64,000 nt of DNA from Lapillicoccus jejuensis (GTDB lineage Bacteria > Actinomycetota > Actinomycetes > Actinomycetales > Dermatophilaceae). Position numbers and translations under genes: made by a program. The stretch lies in the NCBI RefSeq assembly GCF_006715055.1, contig NZ_VFMN01000001.1, forward strand, positions 372,001 through 436,000, in the 5' to 3' direction. This document shows, one piece after another, positions 40,477 to 48,871 of the stretch; the first letter of the stretch is position 1, and each line of letters opens with the position of its first letter. A model generated the notes under the pieces. It worked only from the letters and a program-made list of their open reading frames with translations, ran no database searches and had not been told where the DNA came from.

Positions 40477-41520
40477 TCACGCAGGGGTGACAGCGCCCCC
40501 GCGCAGCCGCTCGAGGCGCGCGGCGAGCAGGTCCACGCGGTGCGCGTTGCCGCGCAGGGCGACGTACCGCTCGCCGTACCGCGCCAGCAGCGCGTCGTCC
40601 AGCCGCCGGACCGCGCCGGCCGGGTACTTGTAGCCCATCGCCGTCGTGACGGCCGCCTCGTCGACCGGCGCCAGCGCGTGGTCGAGCTCCTCGAGCGAGG
40701 CCAGCCCCAGCTCGAGGACCAGCCCGGCCATCCACGCGTAGTGGTCCGTCCTCGACCAGCCCGCCTCCGGGTAGCGGCCGATGAGGAAGGCGGCGAGGTC
40801 CGAGGGGTCGACCCGCGGGTCGTCGTCGGCGCCGTCCGCCCGGGTGTCGCGCACGGCCTCCTGGAGCCGGTCGCGGATGGTCGAGAACTCCCGGTCGGCC
40901 AGCTCGAGCAGGCCCGCCGCCAGGGTGAAGCGTCGGTCCAGGTCGGGCACCTGCGCCGCGGGCACGGTGCCCTTGTAGCGGATGTCGTGCTCGAACTCGG
41001 CCCACGCGTGCTGGAGCACGGTGCGGATCTGCAGCGAGAGGGGGTGCCGGGCCAGGACGTCGTACGACGGCTCGCCGGCGACGCCCTCGTCCGCCTGCAC
41101 CCGCAGGTGCCGGCTGGCGTAGCCGAAGCGGCCCTGGCTGGCCGTCTCGAGCCCGAGGTCGCGGTCGTCGACGACGTCGAGCTGCTCGGCCACGAGCCCG
41201 GCGACGGCGGCGACGTCGCGGTGCAGGTAGGTGATGACCCGCACCCCCACCGCGTCGGTGATCTCCGCGGCCGGGTCCGGGGCGCCCTGCGCCCGCAGCC
41301 GGGCCGCCTTCCCCGCGTACGACGTCACCGACTTGGTCCGCCCGTCGACCGAGAGGTAGTTGATGCCGGCCTCGTCGAGGATCCGCCGCACCAGCGCGGT
41401 CCACGCCTCGCCGGTCGCGATGAGCGCCGGGCGCGCGGCCGCGTACTCGGCGACGGCGGCGCGGGCCACCTCGTCGAAGGGCGGGCGGCGCTCGTCGGGG
41501 CTGGCGGGACGGTCGGTCAC
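40477..41520 (-). CDS. RelA/SpoT-domain nucleotidyl (pyro)phosphotransferase-like protein
   Basis: A 347-residue protein with a single RelA/SpoT synthetase domain, no HD hydrolase or TGS/ACT domains. Seen motifs: SVDGRTKSVTSYAGKAARLR (ATP loop, near 56), EITDAVGVRVITYLHRD (D-x2-G-x-R, near 82), GRFGYASRHLRVQ (Y-x-S-x-H, near 130) and LQIRTVLQHAWAEFEHDIRY (163-182). The catalytic Glu of the usual E-x-Q-x-RT motif is Ser162 (LSLQIRT). The C-terminal 150 residues are helical and unassigned. If inactive for (p)ppGpp it may act on another acceptor or only sense nucleotides. GTG start; stop is 4 bases before adnA. Confidence 0.78.
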   Translation of the reverse strand: MTDRPASPDERRPPFDEVARAAVAEYAAARPALIATGEAWTALVRRILDEAGINYLSVDGRTKSVTSYAGKAARLRAQGAPDPAAEITDAVGVRVITYLHRDVAAVAGLVAEQLDVVDDRDLGLETASQGRFGYASRHLRVQADEGVAGEPSYDVLARHPLSLQIRTVLQHAWAEFEHDIRYKGTVPAAQVPDLDRRFTLAAGLLELADREFSTIRDRLQEAVRDTRADGADDDPRVDPSDLAAFLIGRYPEAGWSRTDHYAWMAGLVLELGLASLEELDHALAPVDEAAVTTAMGYKYPAGAVRRLDDALLARYGERYVALRGNAHRVDLLAARLERLRGGAVTPA

Positions 41521-41561
41521 GACCGTGATTCCACCACCTGCCGGCGACCGACCGGGGGAGG

Positions 41562-42314
41562 TCAGCCCGCGACGAGCTCGACCTCGAAGCCTGCGGCGTC
41601 CTCGAGGTAGGCCGCGTAGTGCCCCGGTCCGCCCGCGAACGGGTGCCGGTCGACGTACATCAGCGACCAGCCGTGCGCCGGCGCGGCGCGCACGAGCCGG
41701 TCGACGTCGGCGCGCGAGCCGGCGTGGAAGGCCAGGTGGTTGACCCCGGCGCGGCGCCGGTCGTGCGGCCCGGTGACGTCGGACCCGGCCTCGAGGACGA
41801 CGTACGTCGCCCCGAGCTCCCAGCTCTCCCCCACCGACCCGTCCTGCGGCCAGCGGTCGGTGCGGCGGTAGCCGAGCTCGCCCAGCAGCCACCCGAGCGA
41901 GCGGCGCGCCTGCGTCAGGTCGCCCACCCACACCTCGACGTGGTGCAGCGACCCGCGCGCGCCCGCGGACGGCCGCTCGGGCCGGGCGTCGTCGTCGGTC
42001 GGCTCCCAGCGCGCCCGGGCCAGGTCGACGCGCAGCCCGTCCAGGGTGCCGCGCACGAGCGGCGTGCCCTCGGCGCGGTAGTGCTCCAGCGCCACCTCCT
42101 CGTGCCCCTGCGGCGGCCACCCGCCGGCGCGCACGACCCGCCACCAGGGCACGTCGGCGCCGTACCGGCCCAGGACGTTGCCGGGCCAGCGCGGCCCGCG
42201 CCCGACGAGCGCCCCGACGTCGCCGTACGTCGCGACCTTCCCCTCCGGGATGCGCGCGACGACCTCGAGGACGCGCTGGGCCGCCTCCGGCACGACGCCG
42301 TACGGCGCCCCCAT
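41562..42314 (-). CDS. alkyltransferase-like (ATL) domain fused to a VOC/glyoxalase domain
   Basis: A 250-residue two-domain protein in one uninterrupted frame. Residues 1-100 form a DNA alkyltransferase-like domain: RVLEVVARIPEGKVATYGDV, then RWPGNVLGRYGADVPWWRVV (56-60 PWWRV where O6-alkylguanine transferases have PCHRV), so it flags alkylated bases without repairing them. Residues about 123-250 form a vicinal-oxygen-chelate fold: SLHHVEVWVGDLTQARR, HDRRRAGVNHLAFHAGSRAD and FEVELVAG. The linker is acidic, with no start codon or ribosome site. ATG at 42314 overlaps the moeZ stop by one base. In mycobacteria the same position holds the stand-alone ATL Rv3204. Confidence 0.8.
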   Translation of the reverse strand: MGAPYGVVPEAAQRVLEVVARIPEGKVATYGDVGALVGRGPRWPGNVLGRYGADVPWWRVVRAGGWPPQGHEEVALEHYRAEGTPLVRGTLDGLRVDLARARWEPTDDDARPERPSAGARGSLHHVEVWVGDLTQARRSLGWLLGELGYRRTDRWPQDGSVGESWELGATYVVLEAGSDVTGPHDRRRAGVNHLAFHAGSRADVDRLVRAAPAHGWSLMYVDRHPFAGGPGHYAAYLEDAAGFEVELVAG

Positions 42315-43510
42315 CAGTAGCCCGGCAGGCTCGGGTCGACGTCGCGGACCCAGGCGAGCACCCCACCGTCGAGGCTGCGCACGTCGTCGTACCCGCGGGC
42401 GAGCAGCAGCCGGGTGGCCTCCGCCGAGCGGGCGCCCGACTTGCAGTGCACGACGACCGGCAGGTCGAGGATCCCGAGGTCGGGGCGCCGGAAGGCGCGA
42501 CCGTCGCGGAACTCCTCGAGCGGGATCGCGACCGCCCCGGGGATGGAGACGATCGCGCGCTCGTCCTCGCCGCGCACGTCGACGAGCACGGGCGCGTCGA
42601 GGCCGGCCAGCGAGTCCGCCAGCTCGGTCGCCGACACGAGCGGCACCGACGGCGCGGCGACCGCACCCGCCGGCGGCAGCCCGCAGAACGCGTCGTAGTC
42701 GACGAGCCCGGTCTCCCGGGTGACCGTGGGCGCGTCGCCGCACACCGCGCAGCCGGGGTCGCGGCGCACCGGCACCTCGCCCCAGGTCATGGCGAGCGCG
42801 TCGTGCACGAGCAGCCGCCCGATCAGCGGGTCGCCGACCCCGAGGAGCAGCTTGAGCGTCTCGGTCACCTGGACCGACCCGATCGCGGCGCACAGCACGC
42901 CGAGGACGCCGCCCTCGGCGCACGACGGCACCGCGCCCGGCGGCGGCGGCTCGGGGAACACGCAGCGGTAGCAGGGCCCGTGGCCGGCCCACCAGACGCT
43001 CACCTGGCCGTCGAAGCGGTAGACCGAGCCCCACACGTGGGGGATGCCGAGGAGCGCGCAGGCATCGTTGACCAGGTAACGGGTGGGGAAGTTGTCGGTG
43101 CCGTCGAGGACGACGTCGTAGCCCCCCAGGACCTCGAGCGCGGTCGAGGAGTCCAGCCGTACGGCGTGCTCGACGACGCGCACGTGCGGGTTCACCCGGG
43201 CGACGGCGTCGGCGGCCGACGACGTCTTCGGCCGGCCCACGTCGGCGTCGCGGTGGACCACCTGGCGCTGCAGGTTGCTCGTCTCGACGACGTCCGCGTC
43301 GACGACGCCGATCGTGCCGACGCCCGCGGCCGCGAGGTAGAGCAGGGCGGGCGACCCCAGTCCGCCCGCACCGACGACGAGCACCCGCGCGGAGGCGAGC
43401 CGCTCCTGGCCCTCCATCCCCACCTGGGGCAGCAGCAGGTGCCGGGCGTAGCGCTCGACCTCGGGTCGCTCCAGCCGCCGCGCGGGGTCGGCGAGGGGGG
43501 ACGTGCTCAC
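42314..43510 (-). CDS. moeZ: adenylyltransferase/sulfurtransferase MoeZ
   Basis: A 398-residue two-domain enzyme. The ThiF/MoeB domain has VVGAGGLGSPALLYLAAAGV at about 45-65, DGTDNFPTRYLVNDAC near 130, and zinc-binding CYRCVFPEPPP and CAVCGDAP near 180 and 255. The rhodanese domain begins about 285 and carries VVHCKSGARSAEATRLLLAR with the active-site Cys near 355. It adenylates and sulfurates ubiquitin-like sulfur carriers (MoaD, CysO, ThiS types). Start at GTG 43510. Divergent from the TetR gene; the ATL-VOC gene follows with a 1-base overlap. Confidence 0.93.
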   Translation of the reverse strand: MSTSPLADPARRLERPEVERYARHLLLPQVGMEGQERLASARVLVVGAGGLGSPALLYLAAAGVGTIGVVDADVVETSNLQRQVVHRDADVGRPKTSSAADAVARVNPHVRVVEHAVRLDSSTALEVLGGYDVVLDGTDNFPTRYLVNDACALLGIPHVWGSVYRFDGQVSVWWAGHGPCYRCVFPEPPPPGAVPSCAEGGVLGVLCAAIGSVQVTETLKLLLGVGDPLIGRLLVHDALAMTWGEVPVRRDPGCAVCGDAPTVTRETGLVDYDAFCGLPPAGAVAAPSVPLVSATELADSLAGLDAPVLVDVRGEDERAIVSIPGAVAIPLEEFRDGRAFRRPDLGILDLPVVVHCKSGARSAEATRLLLARGYDDVRSLDGGVLAWVRDVDPSLPGY

Positions 43511-43652
43511 CCGCCCGACGCTACGCCAGGCGCGCGCCCCCGTGACCGGTCGGCGGGGCTACTCGTGGGTAGAGTGTGCCGCCAGCGCCGCGGGGGCGGC
43601 GGACGGCACAGCGCAGCCGGCGGGAGCCGGGGGGGTCAGGGAGGCGACGACG

Positions 43653-44303
43653 ATGTCGGTGGCAGAGGGCGCACGCCCACGGGGCCAGCGCCTGCCGCGG
43701 TCGGCCCGGCGGGCGCAGCTGCTCGAGGCGGCCCAGGCCGCCTTCGTCGAGTCCGGCTACCACGCCGCCGCCATGGACGACATCGCCGAGCGGGCCGGCG
43801 TGTCCAAACCCGTGCTCTACCAGCACTTCCCGGGCAAGCTCGACCTCTACCTCGCGCTGCTCGACCAGACCCGCCAGGAGATCGAGCAGGCCGTCCGCGG
43901 CGCGCTCACCGGCACCACCGACAACCGTCAGCGCGTCCTCGACTGCATGGCCGTCTACTTCGACGTCGTCTCCCGCGAGAGCGCGCCGTTCCGGCTGATC
44001 TTCGAGTCCGACCTCAGCAACGACCCGGCCGTCGCCGAGCGGATCGAGGGGGTCGCGACGACGTGCGGCGACGCGCTCGCCGAGGTCATCGCCGCCGACA
44101 CCGAGATGTCCGACGCCGACGCGCACCTGCTCGGGATGGCGCTGACCGGGATGGCGCAGGTCGCTGCGCGCTACTGGCTCTCGCAGGGGGCGAGCGTCCC
44201 GCGCGACGAGGCGGCCCGGCTCGTGGGTCAGCTGGCGTGGCGCGGCATCGGCGGCTTCCCCAAGGTGGGCGGCCCCGGCGCGGAACAGGACCCCGCCTCC
44301 TAG
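43653..44303 (+). CDS. TetR family transcriptional regulator
   Basis: A 216-residue TetR. The HTH is LLEAAQAAFVESGYHAAAMD, then DIAERAGVSKPVLYQHFPGK (about 25-65), a textbook TetR DNA-binding region. The ligand domain has YFDVVSRESAPFRLIFESDL. Matches the position and type of Rv3208. Start chosen at ATG 43653 with GGGAGGCGACGACG upstream; an in-frame start 50 codons earlier would overlap moeZ. Divergent from moeZ; ligand unknown. Confidence 0.85.
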   Translation: MSVAEGARPRGQRLPRSARRAQLLEAAQAAFVESGYHAAAMDDIAERAGVSKPVLYQHFPGKLDLYLALLDQTRQEIEQAVRGALTGTTDNRQRVLDCMAVYFDVVSRESAPFRLIFESDLSNDPAVAERIEGVATTCGDALAEVIAADTEMSDADAHLLGMALTGMAQVAARYWLSQGASVPRDEAARLVGQLAWRGIGGFPKVGGPGAEQDPAS

Positions 44304-44368
44304 GGTTGGACCGGTGCGGGGCCGACCGGGTCCCGTCAGCAGCACGCAGCACGACGAAAGGCACTTCC

Positions 44369-44590
44369 GTGGAGGTCAGGATCGGCGTCCAGAACGTCGC
44401 CCGCGAGATCGCGTTCGAGTCGAACCAGAGCGTCGAGGACGTCGAGTCGGCGGTCAGCAAGGCCATCGCCGACGGCGGCGTCGTCACCCTCGTCGACGAG
44501 AAGGGCCGGCGCTACCTCGTCCCGGCCGCGAACATCGGCTACGTCAACATCGGGGAGCAGGAGAAGAGCCGCGTCGGTTTCGGCGGCTGA
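44369..44590 (+). CDS. DUF3107 family protein
   Basis: A 73-residue protein, VEVRIGVQNVAREIAFESNQ then SVEDVESAVSKAIADGGVV, with KGRRYLVPAANIGYVNIGEQ near the end. This is DUF3107, conserved in actinobacteria right after a TetR gene (Rv3208A, TB9.4). Compact alpha/beta fold; function unknown. GTG start with GAAAGGCAC upstream. Confidence 0.9.
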   Translation: MEVRIGVQNVAREIAFESNQSVEDVESAVSKAIADGGVVTLVDEKGRRYLVPAANIGYVNIGEQEKSRVGFGG

Positions 44591-44614
44591 ATCCGGGTAC
44601 TACCTGCTCGACGA

Positions 44615-44630
44615 CGGTGCGTTCGCACCG
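44615..44630 (+). terminator. short hairpin after DUF3107 gene
   Basis: CGGTGCG / CGCACCG, a 7-bp stem with a 2-base gap (tetraloop GTTC), 25 bases after the stop. Weak terminator or mRNA-end stabiliser. Confidence 0.4.
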
Positions 44631-44665
44631 CCCGAGACGGCCACCCGGCCACAAAGGAGACGACA

Positions 44666-44938
44666 GTGATCAGTTCCATCATCGGCGCCATCATCGTGGG
44701 CGCGATCATCGGTGCGCTGGGACGGTTGATCCTCCCCGGCAAGCAGAACATCTCGCTCGTCGCGACGATCGTCATCGGCATCATCGCCTCGCTCATCGGC
44801 GGCGTGATCCTCGGGGCCACCGCCTACCGCAACGCCAACGGCGGCATCCCGTGGCTCGCCTGGATCGTCGGTGCCATCCTCGCCGCCATCGGCATCACCC
44901 TGTACGGCCGCATGACGGGTCGCGGCTCGCGCGTCTGA
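44666..44938 (+). CDS. GlsB/YeaQ/YmgE family stress-response membrane protein
   Basis: A 90-residue membrane protein with three helices: MISSIIGAIIVGAIIGALGR, ISLVATIVIGIIASLIGGVI and GIPWLAWIVGAILAAIGITL. LGRLILPGKQN after helix 1 is the transglycosylase-associated family signature. Such proteins are stress-induced in many bacteria; mechanism unknown. GTG behind AAAGGAGACGACA. Confidence 0.9.
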   Translation: MISSIIGAIIVGAIIGALGRLILPGKQNISLVATIVIGIIASLIGGVILGATAYRNANGGIPWLAWIVGAILAAIGITLYGRMTGRGSRV

Positions 44939-44962
44939 CCGACCAGCACCCCGTACGACGTC

Positions 44963-44991
44963 ACGGGCCCGGCCACCCAGGCCGGGCCCGT
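44963..44991. terminator. bidirectional terminator between convergent genes
   Basis: Perfect 12-bp stem (44963-44974 with 44980-44991), 5-base loop, about 25 bases after the GlsB/YeaQ stop and 48 bases from the stop of the convergent ferritin-like gene. Confidence 0.8.
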
Positions 44992-45038
44992 CGCCGTGCC
45001 GGGGTGCGCGCTCGCATCCGCGTTCGGATCCGGCGGGG

Positions 45039-45704
45039 TCAGGCCGACAGGCCGAGCCGCTGCATCCGGTGCGTGTGCTCGTCGGTGATGCGCGCGAACA
45101 TCCGCCCGATCTCGGCCAGGTCGGCGCTCGGGCCGCCCGCCCCGCCGACGAGGATGAGCGTGAGCGAGTCGCGCTCGACCGCCACCCGCTGCGCCTGGGT
45201 CAGGGCCTCGCCCACCAGCCGCCGCCCCCACAGCGCGAGCCGACCCGTGAGCCGGGGGTCCTCCCGCTGCGCCGCCCGCACGCGGCTGACGACGAACTCC
45301 GCCCCGCCGACGTCGGACATCGCCGCCTCGACGAGGCTGCGGGTGTCGGCGTCGACGTACCGCGAGATCTCCCGGTAGAAGTCCTGAGCGATGCCGTCCC
45401 CGACGTAGGCCTTGACCAGCCCCTCGAGGAAGGTGCTGGGGCGGGTCCGCGCGTGGAAGGCGTCGAACGACTCGACGAACGGGGCGACGGCCGCCCCCGG
45501 GTCCTCCCCGAGCTCGCGCAGGCGCGCCGTGATGACCTCGTAGTGCTGGAACTCGGCCACCGCGAGCCGCGCGACCGCCGCCTTGTCGGTGTGCGTGGGC
45601 GCCATCTCCGCGTCCTTGGCGAGCTCGCTGAAGGCCATCAGCTCGCCGTACGCCAGGGCGCCGAGGAGGTCGACGACCGCCGGCCGGTGCGCGTCATCGC
45701 TCAT
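45039..45704 (-). CDS. ferritin-like fold protein (MiaE-like)
   Basis: A 221-residue all-helical protein. GALAYGELMAFSELAKDAEM near residue 14 and RLAVAEFQHYEVITARLREL near 45 supply the E and ExxH-type ligands of a ferritin-like di-iron site. PSTFLEGLVKAYVGDGIAQD, EDPRLTGRLALWGRRLVGEA and RMFARITDEHTHRMQRLGLS follow. It belongs to the family related to tRNA-modifying MiaE hydroxylase, but tRNA activity is not established for these actinobacterial forms. ATG at 45704; divergent from the DEAD-box helicase. Confidence 0.8.
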   Translation of the reverse strand: MSDDAHRPAVVDLLGALAYGELMAFSELAKDAEMAPTHTDKAAVARLAVAEFQHYEVITARLRELGEDPGAAVAPFVESFDAFHARTRPSTFLEGLVKAYVGDGIAQDFYREISRYVDADTRSLVEAAMSDVGGAEFVVSRVRAAQREDPRLTGRLALWGRRLVGEALTQAQRVAVERDSLTLILVGGAGGPSADLAEIGRMFARITDEHTHRMQRLGLSA

Positions 45705-45891
45705 GGCCGCCACCCTACGGGTACCATGGGCGGGTTCACGGTGCCCGGTCGGCCCCGACAGCTTCCGCCGAGTGGCTCGGCGACAGGACCCTCTCCGATC
45801 GGCCCGCACTCCCGTCAGGGACGACGGCCCGACCTCGCCGGCTCCGCCGGCGGTCGCCCGGCGTCCGGACCCGACCGAGAGACCACACCCC

Positions 45892-47562
45892 ATGACCGAC
45901 CTCACCGAGGCCACCGACCAGACCGACGTGGCCGAGGCCGCCGACGCCCCCCAGGGCGCGGCCGTGCCGGCGCCCGAGCCCACCTTCGCGGACTTCCCCG
46001 TCCACCCCGACATCGTCGCCGCGCTCGCCGAGCACGGCATCGTCACCCCGTTCCCCATCCAGGCGATGACCCTGCCGGTCGCGCTCGGCGGCCACGACAT
46101 CATCGGCCAGGCCAAGACCGGCACCGGCAAGACGCTGGGGTTCGGCGTGCCGCTGCTGCAGCGCGTCGTCAGCCCCGCCGACGAGGGCTTCGACGCCCTC
46201 CCCGCCCCGGGCAAGCCGCAGGCTCTCGTCGTCGCCCCCACCCGCGAGCTCGCGGTGCAGGTGTCCGGCGACCTCGAGCGGGCCGGCGCCAAGCGCGGCA
46301 TCCGCGTCCTCACCGTCTACGGCGGCCGGGCCTACGAGCCGCAGATCGAGGCGCTGAAGAACGGGGTCGAGGTCGTCGTCGGCACCCCCGGCCGCCTCAT
46401 CGACCTGGCCAAGCAGAAGTACCTCGACCTGTCCCGGGCCCGCACCGTCGTCCTCGACGAGGCCGACGAGATGCTCGACCTCGGCTTCCTGCCCGATGTC
46501 GAGACGCTCATGGCGCAGACCTCGCCGCAGCGCCAGACGATGCTCTTCTCGGCGACGATGCCCGGCGCGATCGTCGCGCTGGCGCGCCGCTACATGAGCC
46601 AGCCGACGCACATCCGCGCGATGGGTGACGACCAGGAGAACGCGCACACCGTCAAGGCGGTCACCCAGCACGTCTACCGGGCGCACGCCCTGGACAAGGT
46701 CGAGATGCTCGCGCGCATCCTCCAGGCCGACGGCCGCGGGCTGGCGCTCGTCTTCACCCGGACCAAGCGCACGGCGGCCAAGGTCGCCGAGGAGCTGACC
46801 GAGCGCGGCTACGCCGCGGCGGCGATCCACGGCGACCTCGGCCAGGGCGCCCGCGAGCAGGCGCTGCGCGCCTTCCGCAACGGCAAGGTCGACGTCCTCG
46901 TCGCGACCGACGTCGCCGCCCGCGGCATCGACGTCGACAACGTCACCCACGTCGTGAACTACCAGTGCCCGGAGGACGAGAAGACCTACGTCCACCGCAT
47001 CGGCCGTACGGCGCGCGCCGGCAACACCGGCACCGCGGTCACCTTCGTCGACTGGGACGACATGCCGCGCTGGGGGCTGATCAACCGCCAGCTCGACCTC
47101 GGCATCCCGGAGCCGGTGGAGACCTACTCCTCCTCCGAGCACCTCTACACCGACCTGTCCATCCCCGCCGACGCCAAGGGCCGGCTGCGCCGCTCGGAGC
47201 AGACCCGCGCCGGGCTCGACGCGGAGGAGCTCGAGGACCTCGGCGAGACCGGCAAGGGCGCGGGCCGTCGCGGCCCGAGCGCCCGCGGGGGTCGCGGCGA
47301 GCGGACCGAGCGCAGCGAGCCGTCCGAGCGGCCTCAGCGCGCCCCCCGGGAGCGCTCGCGTCGCCGCACCACCCGCGTCGACGGTGCCGTCCTCGCCGAG
47401 GGCGGCGAGGCCGGCGAGGTCACGGCGCAGAGCGCCCCCCGCACCGACGGCGTCGACGCCGAGGGCGGCTCGGGCGACGCCCCCAAGCGCCGCCGCCGCC
47501 GCGGCGGTCGGGGCCGCTCCGGCAAGGGTGCGGGCGAGGCCGCCGCGCCCGCCGAGGGCTGA
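45892..47562 (+). CDS. rhlE: DEAD-box RNA helicase (RhlE-like)
   Basis: A 556-residue DEAD-box helicase. Q motif TFADFPVHPDIVAALAEHGI...PFPIQ, Walker A AKTGTGKT near 73, PTRELAVQV, TPGR, DEADEMLDLGF near 190, SATMPGAIV, ATDVAARGIDVDNV, and HRIGRTARAG complete all motifs. The C-terminal 140 residues are Arg/Gly-rich (RRRRRGGRGRSGKGAG) and acidic, an RNA-binding, disordered tail. Likely acts in ribosome assembly or RNA turnover. Ortholog position of Rv3211. Followed by a strong terminator. Confidence 0.9.
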   Translation: MTDLTEATDQTDVAEAADAPQGAAVPAPEPTFADFPVHPDIVAALAEHGIVTPFPIQAMTLPVALGGHDIIGQAKTGTGKTLGFGVPLLQRVVSPADEGFDALPAPGKPQALVVAPTRELAVQVSGDLERAGAKRGIRVLTVYGGRAYEPQIEALKNGVEVVVGTPGRLIDLAKQKYLDLSRARTVVLDEADEMLDLGFLPDVETLMAQTSPQRQTMLFSATMPGAIVALARRYMSQPTHIRAMGDDQENAHTVKAVTQHVYRAHALDKVEMLARILQADGRGLALVFTRTKRTAAKVAEELTERGYAAAAIHGDLGQGAREQALRAFRNGKVDVLVATDVAARGIDVDNVTHVVNYQCPEDEKTYVHRIGRTARAGNTGTAVTFVDWDDMPRWGLINRQLDLGIPEPVETYSSSEHLYTDLSIPADAKGRLRRSEQTRAGLDAEELEDLGETGKGAGRRGPSARGGRGERTERSEPSERPQRAPRERSRRRTTRVDGAVLAEGGEAGEVTAQSAPRTDGVDAEGGSGDAPKRRRRRGGRGRSGKGAGEAAAPAEG

Positions 47563-47588
47563 AGCCCGCCCGCAGGACTCCGTACGGA

Positions 47589-47626
47589 CGACGGCGCCGG
47601 CCCCCGCGAGGGGACCGGCGCCGTCG
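47589..47626. terminator. bidirectional terminator between helicase and alcohol dehydrogenase genes
   Basis: Outer 12-bp perfect stem (47589-47600 with 47615-47626) plus an inner CCCC/GGGG stem around GCGA. It sits between the convergent DEAD-box and alcohol dehydrogenase genes. Confidence 0.8.
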
Positions 47627-47644
47627 GCGTCGTGCGGTGCGGCG

Positions 47645-48724
47645 TCAGGACGCGGGGGCGTCCTCGAACTTCTCGCCGTCGGTGGGGATCGTCGCGGTGT
47701 CGATGACGACGCGGTAGCGCACGTCACCGGCGACGACGCGGTCGTACGCCTCGTTGACGTCCTTGGCGTCGATCGTCTCGATGTCGGCGCCGAGGTGGTG
47801 CTCGGCGCAGAAGTCGAGCATCTCCTGGGTGGCGGGGATGCCACCGATGTTGGACCCCGCGAGGATGCGGCTGCCGCCGACGACGGAGAACGGCGCGACC
47901 TCGTACGGGTTGGTCGGCAGGCCGACGTTGACCAGCGCGCCGAGCGGCTTGAGCGTGGCGAGGTAGTCGTTCATGTCGAGGTCGGCCGAGACCGTGTTGA
48001 GGACGAGGTCGAACGAGGAGCGCAGGCCCTTGAACGCGCCCTCCTCGCCGGTGGCGACGTAGTGCTGGGCGCCGAGGGCGAGGGCGTCGTCCTTCTTGGC
48101 CTGCGAGCGCGACAGGACGGTGACGTCGGCACCCATCGCGACGGCGAGCTTGACGCCCATGTGGCCGAGGCCACCGAGGCCGACGACGGCGACCTTGGTG
48201 CCCTGGCCGACCTTGAAGCGACGCAGCGGCTCGTAGGTGGTGATGCCGGCGCACAGCAGCGGCGCGGCGACGTCGAGCTCGAGGCCGTCGGGGATCCGGA
48301 CGGCGAAGCGCTCGGAGACGGTGACGGCCTGGGCGTAGCCGCCCTTGGTCGGCGTCTTGTCGTGGCGGTCGCGCGCGTTGTACGTGCCGGTCATGCCCTT
48401 GGCGCAGAACTGCTCCTGGCCGTCCTTGCAGTACTCGCACTCACCGCACGAGTCGACCATGCAGCCGACGCCGACACGGTCGCCGACCTTGTACTTCGTC
48501 ACGGCGGAGCCGACCTCGGCGACGACGCCGGCGATCTCGTGGCCGGGGACGAGCGGGAAGATCGCGCTGCCCCACTCCTCGCGGACGGTGTGGATGTCGC
48601 TGTGGCAGATGCCGGCGAACTTGACGTCGATGCGGATGTCGTCGTCGCGCAGGGCACGGGGCTCGTAGGTGGCCGGCTCGAGGGGACCGCCGGACTGTCG
48701 GGCGGCGAGGGCGGCGATGCTCAT
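47645..48724 (-). CDS. NAD(P)-dependent zinc alcohol dehydrogenase (YahK/CAD-type)
   Basis: A 359-residue medium-chain dehydrogenase. Catalytic zinc ligands are Cys40 (FAGICHSDIHT), His62/Glu63 (VPGHEIAG) and a Cys near 154 (LLCAGITTYEPLRR). The structural zinc site is CGECEYCKDGQEQFC near 94-108. The cofactor loop is VAVVGLGGLGHMGVKLAVAM near 178; SRSQAKKDDALALGA just after suggests NADP(H) preference. It resembles cinnamyl-alcohol-dehydrogenase-like aldehyde reductases. ATG at 48724. Confidence 0.9.
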   Translation of the reverse strand: MSIAALAARQSGGPLEPATYEPRALRDDDIRIDVKFAGICHSDIHTVREEWGSAIFPLVPGHEIAGVVAEVGSAVTKYKVGDRVGVGCMVDSCGECEYCKDGQEQFCAKGMTGTYNARDRHDKTPTKGGYAQAVTVSERFAVRIPDGLELDVAAPLLCAGITTYEPLRRFKVGQGTKVAVVGLGGLGHMGVKLAVAMGADVTVLSRSQAKKDDALALGAQHYVATGEEGAFKGLRSSFDLVLNTVSADLDMNDYLATLKPLGALVNVGLPTNPYEVAPFSVVGGSRILAGSNIGGIPATQEMLDFCAEHHLGADIETIDAKDVNEAYDRVVAGDVRYRVVIDTATIPTDGEKFEDAPAS

Positions 48725-48871
48725 GCAGAAGCTCCTGTGGGGTGGTCGGACTGTCGTTCGTCGTGGGCGGGCACCCGGGAGCGCGGTGGCGGTCGGGGGC
48801 CCGTCAGGTGACAAGTACCCGCGACCGGGCGGGCATTCCCGCCGGACGAGGTGGCGGGGATGTGACGAAGA

